From positions 84,574 to 148,573 of the forward strand of contig JAJFGN010000001.1 in assembly GCA_021776115.1 (NCBI GenBank): a stretch of DNA of 64,000 bases. Reading direction: 5' to 3'. Made by a program: the position numbers and the translations under genes. Below the pieces are notes generated by a model. The model saw only the letters and a program-made list of their open reading frames with translations. It was not told where the DNA came from and made no database searches. Source of the DNA: Kiloniellaceae bacterium. GTDB lineage: Bacteria; Pseudomonadota; Alphaproteobacteria; Kiloniellales; J153. This document shows positions 46,478 to 56,327 of this stretch, piece after piece (within the stretch, counting starts at the first letter, position 1; the number at the start of each line of letters is the position of its first letter).

Positions 46478-48040
46478 ATGGCCAAGCAAACCAGAAAGAA
46501 GAAAAACGCCTTTCTCTTTGAAGGGTCGGACTGGAGCTTCGACACCATGTCGCGGACCTATGACGCAATTGAAGAAATTGCGATCAAAGATCTGGGCCTC
46601 GAGGTATACCCAAATCAGATCGAGATTATTTCCTCAGAGCAAATGCTCGATGCCTACTCCTCGATCGGCATGCCGCTTATGTACCGGCACTGGTCGTTCG
46701 GGAAGCACTTCGTACGCGAGGAGCAGCTCTATCGCAAAGGCGCGCGCGGCCTGGCCTACGAGCTGGTCATAAATTCGAACCCCTGCATCAGTTACCATAT
46801 GGAAGAAAATTCCATGGCCATGCAGGCCCTGGTGACCGCGCACGCCGCCTTCGGGCACAATCACTTCTTCAAGAACAACTACTTGTTCCAGCAGTGGACC
46901 GACGCGGGCGCGATCCTCGACTATATGGAGTTCGCCAAAGGCTTCATCGCCAAGTGCGAGGAACGTCACGGGCACGCGGCGGTTGAAGAAATTCTCGATG
47001 CGGCTCACGCTTTGATGGATCACGGCGTCTTCCGCTACCGGCGGACGCCGCGCGGCGCCCCGCACAAGGAAAAGGCCCGCGCCCGCGAGCGCCAAGAATA
47101 TGAGGAGCGCACCTTCAACGACTTATGGCGCACCCTGCCCAGTCCAAAAGGTGGGGTCGAGCCCAGTGAGGCCGAGGTCGAAATCGCGAAGCGAAAGAAA
47201 AACCTACGTTTGCCGGAAGAAAATCTCCTCTATTTCTTGGAGAAAAATAGTCCGGTTCTGGAATCTTGGCAGCGCGAAATCCTGCATATCGTGCGTAAGA
47301 TCGCGCAGTATTTCTACCCGCAAAAGCAGACTAAGGTCATGAATGAAGGTTGCGCGACTTTCGTGCACCACTACATCGTAAATGAGCTTTATGACCAGGG
47401 GCGGATCACCGAAGGGACCATGCTGGAGATCCTGCACAGCCATTCGAGCGTGGTCTTTCAGCCGGCCTTCGACGACCGGCGTTACGGCGGTATCAATCCC
47501 TACGCGCTCGGTTTCGAGATGATGCAGGACATTCGCCGCGTGTGCACGGACCCAACGGATGAAGACCGGGAGTGGTTGCCGGAGATCGCCGGGAACGGCG
47601 ACTGGCGAGGCACCTTGCGCGATGCCTGGGCGAATCACCGCGATGAGTCGTTCATCCAGCAGTACCTAAGCCCCCATCTCATTCGCAAAATGCGCCTCTT
47701 CGTCTTGAGCGATAACGAAAAAGACGATCACTACACAGTCGCCTCGATCCACGACGAACGCGGTTACGAGAACGTCAGGCGAACCATTTCCAAGAACTAC
47801 GATCTGGGTATGGTCGAGCCGAATATACAGGTCGTCGATTTGGACCTGCGTGGCGATCGTCAGTTGTGCCTGCAGCATACCGTGCGCGACGGTATCGCCT
47901 TGGCCGACAAAGGCCGTGACGAGGTGTTGAAGCACATCCGGCGCCTTTGGGGTTACGACGTGGTCTTGCGCGGCGTCGACAATCTGACCGGCGAGACAGT
48001 CTATCGGACCAGCACGACGGAAACCGACGCCGCGGCTTGA
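46478..48040 (+). CDS. SpoVR family protein (YcgB-like)
   Basis: YPNQIEIISSEQMLDAYSSIGMPLMYRHWSFGKHFVREEQLYRKGARGLAYELVINSNPCISYHMEENS; third gene of prkA-yeaH-spoVR. Confidence 0.96.
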   Translation: MAKQTRKKKNAFLFEGSDWSFDTMSRTYDAIEEIAIKDLGLEVYPNQIEIISSEQMLDAYSSIGMPLMYRHWSFGKHFVREEQLYRKGARGLAYELVINSNPCISYHMEENSMAMQALVTAHAAFGHNHFFKNNYLFQQWTDAGAILDYMEFAKGFIAKCEERHGHAAVEEILDAAHALMDHGVFRYRRTPRGAPHKEKARARERQEYEERTFNDLWRTLPSPKGGVEPSEAEVEIAKRKKNLRLPEENLLYFLEKNSPVLESWQREILHIVRKIAQYFYPQKQTKVMNEGCATFVHHYIVNELYDQGRITEGTMLEILHSHSSVVFQPAFDDRRYGGINPYALGFEMMQDIRRVCTDPTDEDREWLPEIAGNGDWRGTLRDAWANHRDESFIQQYLSPHLIRKMRLFVLSDNEKDDHYTVASIHDERGYENVRRTISKNYDLGMVEPNIQVVDLDLRGDRQLCLQHTVRDGIALADKGRDEVLKHIRRLWGYDVVLRGVDNLTGETVYRTSTTETDAAA

Positions 48041-48202
48041 CGCGGGCCCGAAGTCTCAAACCCAAGAAATTGTGAAGTCTTAAGGTCGGCCTAGGGGCTT
48101 GATCGTGGGCTTGAAGCCTGCCTGAATTCCTGTGACTGAAATTGTGCGGCCCGGCGGCGCGCCACCATGGGTCGTTGCACAACAATTGGAGGGAGGGTCC
48201 CC

Positions 48203-48586
48203 ATGCTCAAGAAGCTTCTCGCGGTCATCGCCACCGTCTTCGCTATGGCCGCCATCGCCCCGGTGTCGGCCGGTGAGCGGCAACTGAGCGCTGCCGAGAT
48301 TGAGGCCGCCCTGGCCGGAAACACGGTCGATGGCAACTGGAAGGGCACCCCCTTCAAGCAGTTCTTCGCCAAGAACGGCACCACCACCTACGCCGCCGAG
48401 GGCAGCGCCCCATCGCCCGGAAAGTGGCGGGCCGACCCGGCCAAAAATCAATATTGTTCCTGGTGGCAAGGCACGGGCTGGGACTGCTACGACATCTTTT
48501 CCGACGGCCCGGACAGCATCATCTGGGTCGTCCCCAGCGACGGCTACCGCTCGCCCTCAAGCCTGCTATCCGGTAACCGGCTCTAA
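48203..48586 (+). CDS. small secreted protein of unknown function
   Basis: Signal peptide MLKKLLAVIATVFAMAAIAPVSAG; mature part GNTVDGNWKGTPFKQFFAKNGTTTYAAEG... WWQGTGWDCYDIF. Confidence 0.65.
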   Translation: MLKKLLAVIATVFAMAAIAPVSAGERQLSAAEIEAALAGNTVDGNWKGTPFKQFFAKNGTTTYAAEGSAPSPGKWRADPAKNQYCSWWQGTGWDCYDIFSDGPDSIIWVVPSDGYRSPSSLLSGNRL

Positions 48587-49167
48587 CCGCCGCGCCGGTA
48601 AATGCTCATAACCACGCCGTTCGATGTGGTTCCCGACTTTTTGAGCTTCAGCCGCGATCGGTCAAAATTCCGGCCAAAGAGGCGTTTTCCCGAACCAAGC
48701 ACAACTGGGAAGGTCCAAAGTCGAAATTCATCGATAAGGTCATTCGCGAGCAGCGTTTGGATAAGGCGCCAACTACCGTGAACCTGCAACAATGGACCGG
48801 ATTGTTCTTTAAGCTGTACGAGTGCCGCCGCGATGTCTCCAGAAATCGGGATTGAATTTTGCCATGTAAGGGCCGTCAGAGTATTCGTTGCGACGTATTT
48901 CGTCGCCTTGTTCAACATTCCGGCTTCGGCGCTGTCGTTGCCATTCTTGGAAAAATGGGGCGCGAAGATCTCGTAGGTCTTTCGTCCGAGCAAGAGATCG
49001 TAGGGCGCGGCCATGGCCTCGTCTTTGACCTGTGCCATCACTTCGTCCCAGTAGGCGGCCGCCCAGCCACCGTGCTTAAATCCGCCCGTTGTGTCTTCCT
49101 CCGGTAAGCCGGGCCCCTGCATGACGCCGTCCAGCGTCACGAAGGTCAAGATCGCTAGGTCGCGCAC
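48583..49167 (-). CDS. dihydrofolate reductase family protein (RibD C-terminal-like)
   Basis: MRDLAILTFVTLDGVMQGPGLPEEDTTGGFKHGGWAAAYWDE... LLLGRKTYEIFAPHF. Confidence 0.88.
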   Translation of the reverse strand: MRDLAILTFVTLDGVMQGPGLPEEDTTGGFKHGGWAAAYWDEVMAQVKDEAMAAPYDLLLGRKTYEIFAPHFSKNGNDSAEAGMLNKATKYVATNTLTALTWQNSIPISGDIAAALVQLKEQSGPLLQVHGSWRLIQTLLANDLIDEFRLWTFPVVLGSGKRLFGRNFDRSRLKLKKSGTTSNGVVMSIYRRGG

Positions 49168-49193
49168 GGGCTAAATTCCTTTCAATATGTCAC

Positions 49194-50486
49194 CTAATCC
49201 GCGAAGGGGTCGCGCACCAGGATGGTGTCGTCGCGCTCTGGGCTGGTCGATAGCAAGGCGACAGGCGCTTCGATAAGTTCCTCGACCCGGCGGATGTACT
49301 TGATCGTCGTGGCCGGCAAGTCCGCCCAACTCTGCGCGCCGCGCGTGCTTTCGCTCCAGCCCTCAAGGACCTCGTAAACCGGCTCGGCCCGGATCTGCAG
49401 GGACGGCAACGCCGGCAAATGGTCATAGGCGCGTCCGTCGATCTTGTAGCCCACACAGACCTTCAGTTCCGGCATGCCGTCGAGGACGTCGAGCTTTGTG
49501 AAGGCGATGCCGTCGATCTGCCCGATGCGCACGGCCTGGCGCACCAGCACGGCGTCGAACCAGCCGCAACGCCGTCGGCGGCCGGTCACCGTACCGAATT
49601 CGTGCCCGCGCTCGCCAAGTAAGCGGCCGGTCTCGTCATGCAATTCGGTCGGAAACGGCCCGGCCCCGACCCGGGTTGTATAGGCCTTGGTGATACCTAG
49701 AACATAATCGATCGCGCCGACGCCGACGCCGGCCCCCGCCGAAGCCTGACCGGCCAGGGTGTTGGAGGACGTCACGAAGGGGTAGGTCCCGTGATCGACG
49801 TCCAGCATCGCGCCCTGCGCGCCCTCGAAAAGAATCCGCCGGCCCGCTTTGCGGGCATCGTAGAGGCACTGCCAGGTCCGGTCCGCAAAGGGCAAAATCT
49901 TGGGCGCGACCTCGCGCAGTTGGGTCATCGCCTCTTCGGTCCCGTACTCCGCCTCGCCGAGGCCACGCAGGATGGCATTATGATGGAGCAGCAGGGCATC
50001 CAGGCGCTCGCGCAACGCGGCCTCGTCGGCCAGATCGCACAGGCGCACCGCGCGCCGCCCAACCTTGTCTTCGTAAGCCGGTCCGATGCCGCGCCCTGTG
50101 GTTCCGATCGCGCTGCCGCCGCTCGCCGCCTCCCGCGCCCGATCGACAGCCCCGTGCGAGGGCAGGATCAGCGCCGCGTTCTCCGCGATACGCAGGTTTT
50201 CCGGGGTCAAGTCCACGCCAAGCGCGCGGACGCGCTCAAGCTCCTCGACCAGGGCCCAGGGATCGACCACGACGCCGTTGCCGATGATCGACAGTTTGCC
50301 CGGCCGCACCACGCCGGAGGGCAGAAGCGACAACTTATAGGTCGTGCCCCCAATAACCAGGGTGTGGCCGGCATTGTGCCCGCCTTGAAAGCGCACCACG
50401 ACGTCGGCGCGCTCGGACAGCCAATCGACAATCTTGCCTTTGCCTTCGTCGCCCCATTGAGAGCCGACCACCACGACATTCGCCAT
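49194..50486 (-). CDS. purA: adenylosuccinate synthetase
   Basis: [60 protein letters not shown]. Confidence 0.98.
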   Translation of the reverse strand: MANVVVVGSQWGDEGKGKIVDWLSERADVVVRFQGGHNAGHTLVIGGTTYKLSLLPSGVVRPGKLSIIGNGVVVDPWALVEELERVRALGVDLTPENLRIAENAALILPSHGAVDRAREAASGGSAIGTTGRGIGPAYEDKVGRRAVRLCDLADEAALRERLDALLLHHNAILRGLGEAEYGTEEAMTQLREVAPKILPFADRTWQCLYDARKAGRRILFEGAQGAMLDVDHGTYPFVTSSNTLAGQASAGAGVGVGAIDYVLGITKAYTTRVGAGPFPTELHDETGRLLGERGHEFGTVTGRRRRCGWFDAVLVRQAVRIGQIDGIAFTKLDVLDGMPELKVCVGYKIDGRAYDHLPALPSLQIRAEPVYEVLEGWSESTRGAQSWADLPATTIKYIRRVEELIEAPVALLSTSPERDDTILVRDPFAD

Positions 50487-50492
50487 CGTCTG

Positions 50493-51650
50493 TTAGCCCT
50501 CCAGTTTCTCGATTCGATCGTTCAGAAGAATGTGACTGCATCCGAGGCGCGCGGCCTCGGCCTCTACCACTGCGTTCTCGTCCAGTCCGGCGAGGGTGAT
50601 CCAGCCTTCGCTGCGCAGGCTCCTGGCCCGCTCAGGCGCACAGCCGGGCGGCAAGTACAAGCGGCGCCCGGAGTCGAGCTTCGGCAGGGCCCGCAGAACG
50701 CTATCCATATAGAGGGTAAAGCCGGTCGAGGATATCGCCGCCTCACCCGGCGTGGCGACGGCGTTATAGCGCCCGCCCCGTCCCAACTCGCCGCGCACGC
50801 CGCGCGCGAAAACAATGAAACTGATTCCGCTGTGGTATTCGAAGCCGCGATGCTCGGCCGGATCGACGGTTAGGGTCAGCTCCGGCGCCGCGGCGCGAAT
50901 AACGTCGACCACGCGGTGTAGCCGGGCAACCTCCGCCGCCAAGGCGTCCGGCAGTTCGATCTTCCGTAACGCCTCAAGGGCCGCCCCCGCCGGCCCGGTC
51001 GCGCGCAGCAGTGCGGTAAAGGGCGGCGCCTGGGGCCCCGCAATCGAACCGATCGCCGCCGCATCTTTACGGTCCAGGGCTTGGCGCAGGGCCGAGATCT
51101 TGCCCTCCTCCATGCTCAACTCCTTGGCCAGCGCGCCCACCAGGATCGGAAGGTTCAGGTCGACGGAAAGCCGCCCAACGCCGACAGCGGCCAAGGCTTC
51201 GGCCGCGAGCAGGATGACTTCAGCATCGGCCCGCTCCTGCGGCGCCCCAATCAGTTCGACCCCGACCTGACCGAACTGCCGCTCCGGGCGCATCTGGCTA
51301 CCCTTTACCTGGAGGACCTGCCCCCCGTAACACAGGCGCAAGGGCCGGGCCGTCTTCGCCAAGCGGGTCGCGGCGATCCGCGCGACCTGCGGCGTCATGT
51401 CGGCGCGCAGGCCCATCATACGCTGGCTGACCGGGTCCATCAGGCGGAAAGTCTGCTGCGCCACATCGCTGCCCGCGCCGGCCAGGAGAGTGTCCTCGAA
51501 CTCCAGGAGCGGCGGTTTGACCCGCTCGTAGCCCTGGGCCGCGAAACAGGCGATCAGACGCTCGACCACGTCGGCTTCCTGCGCCGCGAAGGGCGGCAAG
51601 CCATCGGTAAGACCGGCGGGCAGCAGGCCTTTTTCTCCAGCGATCGTCAT
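50493..51650 (-). CDS. hisZ: ATP phosphoribosyltransferase regulatory subunit
   Basis: HisS-like paralog: GYERVKPPLLEFEDTLLAGAGSDVAQQTFRLMDPVSQRMMGLRADMTPQVARIAATRL; about 385 aa, next to purA. Confidence 0.9.
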   Translation of the reverse strand: MTIAGEKGLLPAGLTDGLPPFAAQEADVVERLIACFAAQGYERVKPPLLEFEDTLLAGAGSDVAQQTFRLMDPVSQRMMGLRADMTPQVARIAATRLAKTARPLRLCYGGQVLQVKGSQMRPERQFGQVGVELIGAPQERADAEVILLAAEALAAVGVGRLSVDLNLPILVGALAKELSMEEGKISALRQALDRKDAAAIGSIAGPQAPPFTALLRATGPAGAALEALRKIELPDALAAEVARLHRVVDVIRAAAPELTLTVDPAEHRGFEYHSGISFIVFARGVRGELGRGGRYNAVATPGEAAISSTGFTLYMDSVLRALPKLDSGRRLYLPPGCAPERARSLRSEGWITLAGLDENAVVEAEAARLGCSHILLNDRIEKLEG

Positions 51651-51818
51651 AGCCAGGGTAAACTCGTTGTCTCTGTGGGGCTAACCGGGCGCTAGTAAAG
51701 CCATTTTCCCGGAAAACTCAAATGGGAATCGGAGGAGCCTCGCCACTAGGCTCGCCCAGGAAGACGGCGCTTGCTATCGTGCGCGCCCCATTTAGGTCAT
51801 TTACCTCCAGCATGCCTC

Positions 51819-52343
51819 ATGTTTCCTGATCTGCCTCACCCCCGATCGCTCGCGGCGAGCGCATCCGGCGCGGACCGCCTTCTGGGACCGGGCTTTGCAG
51901 TCATCGGGCTGATGTTGATCGCGGGCTGGAGCCTCCCGATCATGACCATCAGCAAGCTGGTTTTCTTCGCCGAGCGGCTCTCTATCCTGGACGCCATCGC
52001 GGTCCTCTGGCGCGAGGACCAGGTGTTTTTATGCCTGGTCGTCGCCCTCTTCTCCATCGTGTTTCCGGCGCTCAAGATCGCCGCCGCGCTTTGGCTCTGG
52101 TACGCCGTGGATGCTAGGGCCGAGGGTCTGCACCGCGCGCTCGATCGCCTGGAAGTGCTTAGCCGTTGGTCGATGCTGGATGTCTTCCTGGCCGCGCTCA
52201 CGATCGTCGCGATCCAGGTGTCGCTGATTGGCGAGGTAACCACGCACACCGGGCTTTACGTCTTTACCGCGGCGGTCGTGATGTCGATGCTGGGCGTCCG
52301 CCGGCTCACCGTCCTCGCGCGGCGCGCGGCGCTCAACGATTGA
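51819..52343 (+). CDS. paraquat-inducible protein A family membrane protein
   Basis: GPGFAVIGLMLIAGWSLPIMTISKLVFFAERLSILDAIAVLWREDQVFLCLVVALFSIVFPALKIAAALWLWY... LSRWSMLDVFLAALTIVAIQ. Confidence 0.82.
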   Translation: MFPDLPHPRSLAASASGADRLLGPGFAVIGLMLIAGWSLPIMTISKLVFFAERLSILDAIAVLWREDQVFLCLVVALFSIVFPALKIAAALWLWYAVDARAEGLHRALDRLEVLSRWSMLDVFLAALTIVAIQVSLIGEVTTHTGLYVFTAAVVMSMLGVRRLTVLARRAALND

Positions 52344-53274
52344 GAACGACCAGGCTGCCATCGGCGAGGCCGTAGGTCACGTCCACGCGGCCGTTACCAT
52401 CGCGATCGGCTATCTCGAAGTCGCTCACGATGGCCGCCGGATGCGCGATGGCACCCAGTTCCCTGAACGTCCCGTCGCTGAAGCTGACGATCCGCAGAGA
52501 CTTGCGCCCGTTCGCCGGAACTAGGATATCATCGCGGCCGTCGCCATCGACGTCGAGAATCGCCGAGAGGCCGAGCGCGCGCGAGCCGATGGCATGATTG
52601 GAGAAGCCGTGTTCGGCCGCCTCCTCAAGCAAGCGTCCCTCTCGCAGCGAGACGATGCGCAGGATACCCCCGATATGCGGGGTCTCGACATAGGCGATCT
52701 CTTGCGCGCCATCGCCATCGAAATCGCCAACACCCACTGGATTGAGCCAACGGTGCGGCCGGCCGATGGGTGGTGTCTCGGCGCGAATTTGCACGCGGTC
52801 CCCGGTAACTCCAAAGACGGCAAGCGCCGCACCCGCGTTGAGATACGTGCGCACAACAATCACTTCGTCACGGCCATCGCCGTCGAGGTCGGCGATCCGG
52901 GGCATGAGATCCTCGAAGACCGAGTCTTCGTCGAGCCCGTATTCCAGAACCTTACCATCGCGCAATACAACACGCAGGCCGGAAGCCTCGATGGCGTCGC
53001 CGAGAATTCCGTGATCGTAACGCACGCTTGGCCCAATCAGCCAAGCCTCGGCGATGTCGTTCGCGCCCTGCCCTGGTCTAGCGTCGGGAAGCGCGTCCGG
53101 TGGACGAGCTAGGACAGGTTCCGGGCGCAGCTCAGCAACGCCGCTCGACAGAGTGGAAACACGTATCCCCAACTCGGCCAGGCGATCTCCGGCACAGGCC
53201 GCTCCAGCAAATCCAATCGCAACCTGCAACCCGACTGCGATGACAACGCTGCGCATCGGGCGGCCTCGCTTCAT
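52333..53274 (-). CDS. secreted FG-GAP/VCBS-repeat protein
   Basis: Repeated DxDGDGxD-type motifs: IADLDGDGRDEVIVV, GVGDFDGDGAQEIAYVE, ILDVDGDGRDDILVPANG; N-terminal signal sequence. Confidence 0.82.
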   Translation of the reverse strand: MKRGRPMRSVVIAVGLQVAIGFAGAACAGDRLAELGIRVSTLSSGVAELRPEPVLARPPDALPDARPGQGANDIAEAWLIGPSVRYDHGILGDAIEASGLRVVLRDGKVLEYGLDEDSVFEDLMPRIADLDGDGRDEVIVVRTYLNAGAALAVFGVTGDRVQIRAETPPIGRPHRWLNPVGVGDFDGDGAQEIAYVETPHIGGILRIVSLREGRLLEEAAEHGFSNHAIGSRALGLSAILDVDGDGRDDILVPANGRKSLRIVSFSDGTFRELGAIAHPAAIVSDFEIADRDGNGRVDVTYGLADGSLVVLNR

Positions 53275-54849
53275 CTAGAAATTCAGAAGCGTGGCCTGCT
53301 TGATGTGCGCGAGGCCACGCACCCGCTCAAGCACCTCGAGCGGTAGGGCTTCGTCGATTTCCAGCAGCGCGATCGCATCGGAGCCGGGCGCCGTGCGGCC
53401 CAGATGAAAGGTCGCGATATTGACCCCGGCGTCGCCCAGGGTCCGGCCCAGATCGCCGATCAGACCGGGCTGATCCGCGTTCGAGATATAGAGCATGTGC
53501 GGGCCAAGCTCCGCCTCGACCGCGATATCCTTGATCTCGACGATCCGCGGCTTGGTGCCGCCGAACAAGGTGCCGGCCACGCTGCGCGGTCCGCGTTCGG
53601 TCGTGACCGTCAAGCGGATCAGCGTTTGATAGCCGCAATCGCGCTCATGCTTCATCTCGGTCACGTCGATGTTTCGCTCACGCGCCAGGACCGGCGCATT
53701 GACCATGTTGACGCTATCGAGAATTGGCGCCAGCAGACCGGCCAGGGCCATCTGTGTTAAGGGCCGGCAATTCAAGGCCGCAACCTGGCCTTCGTATTCT
53801 ATGCAAACGCCCTTCAACCCGCTGCGCGTAAGCTGTCCGGCAAAGCTGCCGAGTTGATTCGCGAGCTTCATGTAAGGGCCAAGGCGCGCAGACTCTTCGG
53901 CCGTTAGCGAAGGCATGTTGAGCGCATTGCGCACCGCGCCGGTCAAGAGGTAGTCGGACATCTGTTCGGCGATCCCGAGCGCGACCTTTTCCTGGGCCTC
54001 GGTCGTCGCGGCCCCGAGGTGCGGAGTCGCGACGATTTGATCCATACCGAAAAGAGGATTGTCGCGCGCCGGCTCCTCGGTGAAGACATCCAGCGCCGCA
54101 CCGGCCACCTGGCCCGATTCGATGGCCGCCTTGAGGTCTTGCTCGACGACCAAACCGCCGCGCGCGCAATTGATGACTCGCACGCCCCTTTTCGTTTTCG
54201 CCAAGGATTCGGCGTTGAGAATGCCGCGCGTTTGATCGGTGAGCGGCACATGCAGGGTAATGAAATCGGCGCGCGCGAGCAGATCGTCCAGCGAGACCTT
54301 GTCGACCGCCAGATCCTGGGCCCGGTCGGGGCTCAAAAAGGGGTCGTAGGCGATCACGCGCATACGCAGGCCAATCGCCCGCTCCGCCACGATGGCGCCG
54401 ATATTGCCGCAGCCGATGATGCCCAGGACCTTGCCGGTTAACTCAACCCCCATGAAGCGGGACTTCTCCCACTTGCCGGCCTGAGTTGAGCGATCGGCGG
54501 CCGGTATCTGCCGGGCCAGGGACATCAAAAGCGCTAGGGTGTGCTCTGCGGTGGTCACCGAATTTCCACCCGGCGTGTTCATGACCACGATGCCGCGTTG
54601 CGTCGCGGCCTCGACATCGATGTTGTCGACCCCGATGCCCGCGCGCCCGATCACTTTCAGCGAGCTCGCGGCGATGATCTCGGCCGTGACTTTGCTCGCC
54701 GAGCGTACGGCGATCCCGTCGTAACCGCCGATACGCTGTTTCAATTCCTCGGGCTTCAGGCCGGTAACGACATCGACCTCGACGCCGCGGGCGCGGAAAA
54801 CCTCGGCCGCCTGCTCGCTCATCTTGTCGGCGATCAATACTTTGGGCAT
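53275..54849 (-). CDS. serA: D-3-phosphoglycerate dehydrogenase
   Basis: [18 protein letters not shown]... [39 protein letters not shown]... ACT domain at C-terminus. Confidence 0.97.
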   Translation of the reverse strand: MPKVLIADKMSEQAAEVFRARGVEVDVVTGLKPEELKQRIGGYDGIAVRSASKVTAEIIAASSLKVIGRAGIGVDNIDVEAATQRGIVVMNTPGGNSVTTAEHTLALLMSLARQIPAADRSTQAGKWEKSRFMGVELTGKVLGIIGCGNIGAIVAERAIGLRMRVIAYDPFLSPDRAQDLAVDKVSLDDLLARADFITLHVPLTDQTRGILNAESLAKTKRGVRVINCARGGLVVEQDLKAAIESGQVAGAALDVFTEEPARDNPLFGMDQIVATPHLGAATTEAQEKVALGIAEQMSDYLLTGAVRNALNMPSLTAEESARLGPYMKLANQLGSFAGQLTRSGLKGVCIEYEGQVAALNCRPLTQMALAGLLAPILDSVNMVNAPVLARERNIDVTEMKHERDCGYQTLIRLTVTTERGPRSVAGTLFGGTKPRIVEIKDIAVEAELGPHMLYISNADQPGLIGDLGRTLGDAGVNIATFHLGRTAPGSDAIALLEIDEALPLEVLERVRGLAHIKQATLLNF

Positions 54850-54859
54850 GTGGTGTTCC

Positions 54860-56029
54860 TCAGGCCGCGTTTCGTTCTTGCTTCAGTTCGGCGTAGGCCC
54901 AGTCGAGCCACGGCAGCAGGGCCGCGATATCCGACGTCTCAACCGTCGGCCCGCCCCAGATTCGCAAGCCCGGCGGGGCATCGCGGTGGGCACCGATGTC
55001 GAAGCCGGCGCCTGCGTCTTCAACCAGAGCCGCGAGGCGCTTGGCCGCCGACGCTTGGGCCTCCGGCGCCAGGGCCGTGAACCAGGGGTCGACAACGGCC
55101 AGGCAAATCGAGGTGCAAGAACGGCTCGCCGGGTCCTGGGCCAGGAAATCGACCCAGTCGCGCGCCGCAACCCAATCCGCGACCGCCTTCAAACTGGCCT
55201 CCGAACGGCCAACCAGCGTTGGCAATCCGCCAACCGCTTCGGCCCAGCGCAGGGAATCGAGCGCATCCTCGACCGCCAGCATGGAGGGGGTATTGATGGT
55301 CGCGCCCTTGAACACCTCCTCGTTCAAATTACCGGCCTTGGTCAGGCGGAACACCTTGGGCATGGGCCAGGCCGGGTTATAACTTTCCAGGCGGGCAACG
55401 GCGCGGGGCGAAAGCGCCAGCATGCCGTGCGCTGCCTCGCCACCCAGGGCTTTCTGCCACGACCAGGTCACAACATCCAACTTGGCCCAAGGCAGATCCA
55501 TCGCAAAGACGGCCGAGGTCGCGTCGCAGATGGTCAGGCCCTCGCGATCCGCGGCGATCCAATCGCCATCGGGCACGCGCACGCCCGAGGTGGTGCCGTT
55601 CCAGGTGAAGACGCAATCGCGCGCCGGGTCCACCGCGCCCAGATCGGGCAGTGCGCCATAGTCGGCTTCCAACGGGCGCACGTCGCGAAGTTTCAGTTGC
55701 TTCTTTACGTCGGAGATCCAAGTCTTACCGAAGCTCTCCCAAGCAAGCATGTCGATACCGCGTGGGCCGAGCAGCGACCACAGCGCCATCTCGACCGCGC
55801 CGGTGTCGGAGGCCGGCACGATGCCTAGGCGATACTCCGCCGGCAGGCCAAGTATCGTGCGTGAGCGCTCGATAACTTCCGCTAGTTTCGCCTTGCCGCC
55901 CTTGGCGCGATGGGACCGGCCGAGAAATGCATCGCCGAGCGACTCCAGGGACCAGCCCGGCCGCTTGGCGCAGGGTCCGGAAGAAAAACAGGGATTGCGC
56001 GGACGCATGGCCGGTTGCGCAACGGTCAT
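54860..56029 (-). CDS. serC: phosphoserine aminotransferase
   Basis: [78 protein letters not shown]; adjacent to serA. Start set at MTVAQPAM. Confidence 0.95.
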   Translation of the reverse strand: MTVAQPAMRPRNPCFSSGPCAKRPGWSLESLGDAFLGRSHRAKGGKAKLAEVIERSRTILGLPAEYRLGIVPASDTGAVEMALWSLLGPRGIDMLAWESFGKTWISDVKKQLKLRDVRPLEADYGALPDLGAVDPARDCVFTWNGTTSGVRVPDGDWIAADREGLTICDATSAVFAMDLPWAKLDVVTWSWQKALGGEAAHGMLALSPRAVARLESYNPAWPMPKVFRLTKAGNLNEEVFKGATINTPSMLAVEDALDSLRWAEAVGGLPTLVGRSEASLKAVADWVAARDWVDFLAQDPASRSCTSICLAVVDPWFTALAPEAQASAAKRLAALVEDAGAGFDIGAHRDAPPGLRIWGGPTVETSDIAALLPWLDWAYAELKQERNAA

Positions 56030-56222
56030 GGGTGTATCCTCATTGATTCGCCCAAGCCTGGGATTCGCCTGGGGCCGCAATTCACTTGGAACCGGGACCC
56101 GCCGCGAAAATTATGAAGGAGGCGACGCGGCCGGATACTAGGTATCATGTTGCAGTGCGTCAACGCGGATGCAAGAACGCATGGGAAACGGGACTTATGC
56201 TAGAGAGCGAACAAACAACTCC

Positions 56223-56286
56223 GGGCCTCGCCCTTCGACAGGCTCAGGGTGAGGCCCTCATGCTGAGCCTGTCGAAGTATGAGGGC
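56223..56286. repeat. REP-like palindrome with TTCGACAGGCTCA/TGAGCCTGTCGAA arms
   Basis: Perfect 13-nt inverted arms at 56234-56246 and 56264-56276 in the gap between serC and the SLC13 permease. Confidence 0.8.
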
Positions 56287-56327
56287 CATTGCTGCGATGT
56301 CGCCATTCATTAATTTGTTCGTGTAAC

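Noticed and set aside
48583-49167. Second folate enzyme linked to the C1 cluster (dihydrofolate reductase family)
   Set aside because: The sequence matches the RibD C-terminal-type 'dihydrofolate reductase family' common as stand-alone accessory genes; it is 18 kb from the C1 cluster with no shared operon.
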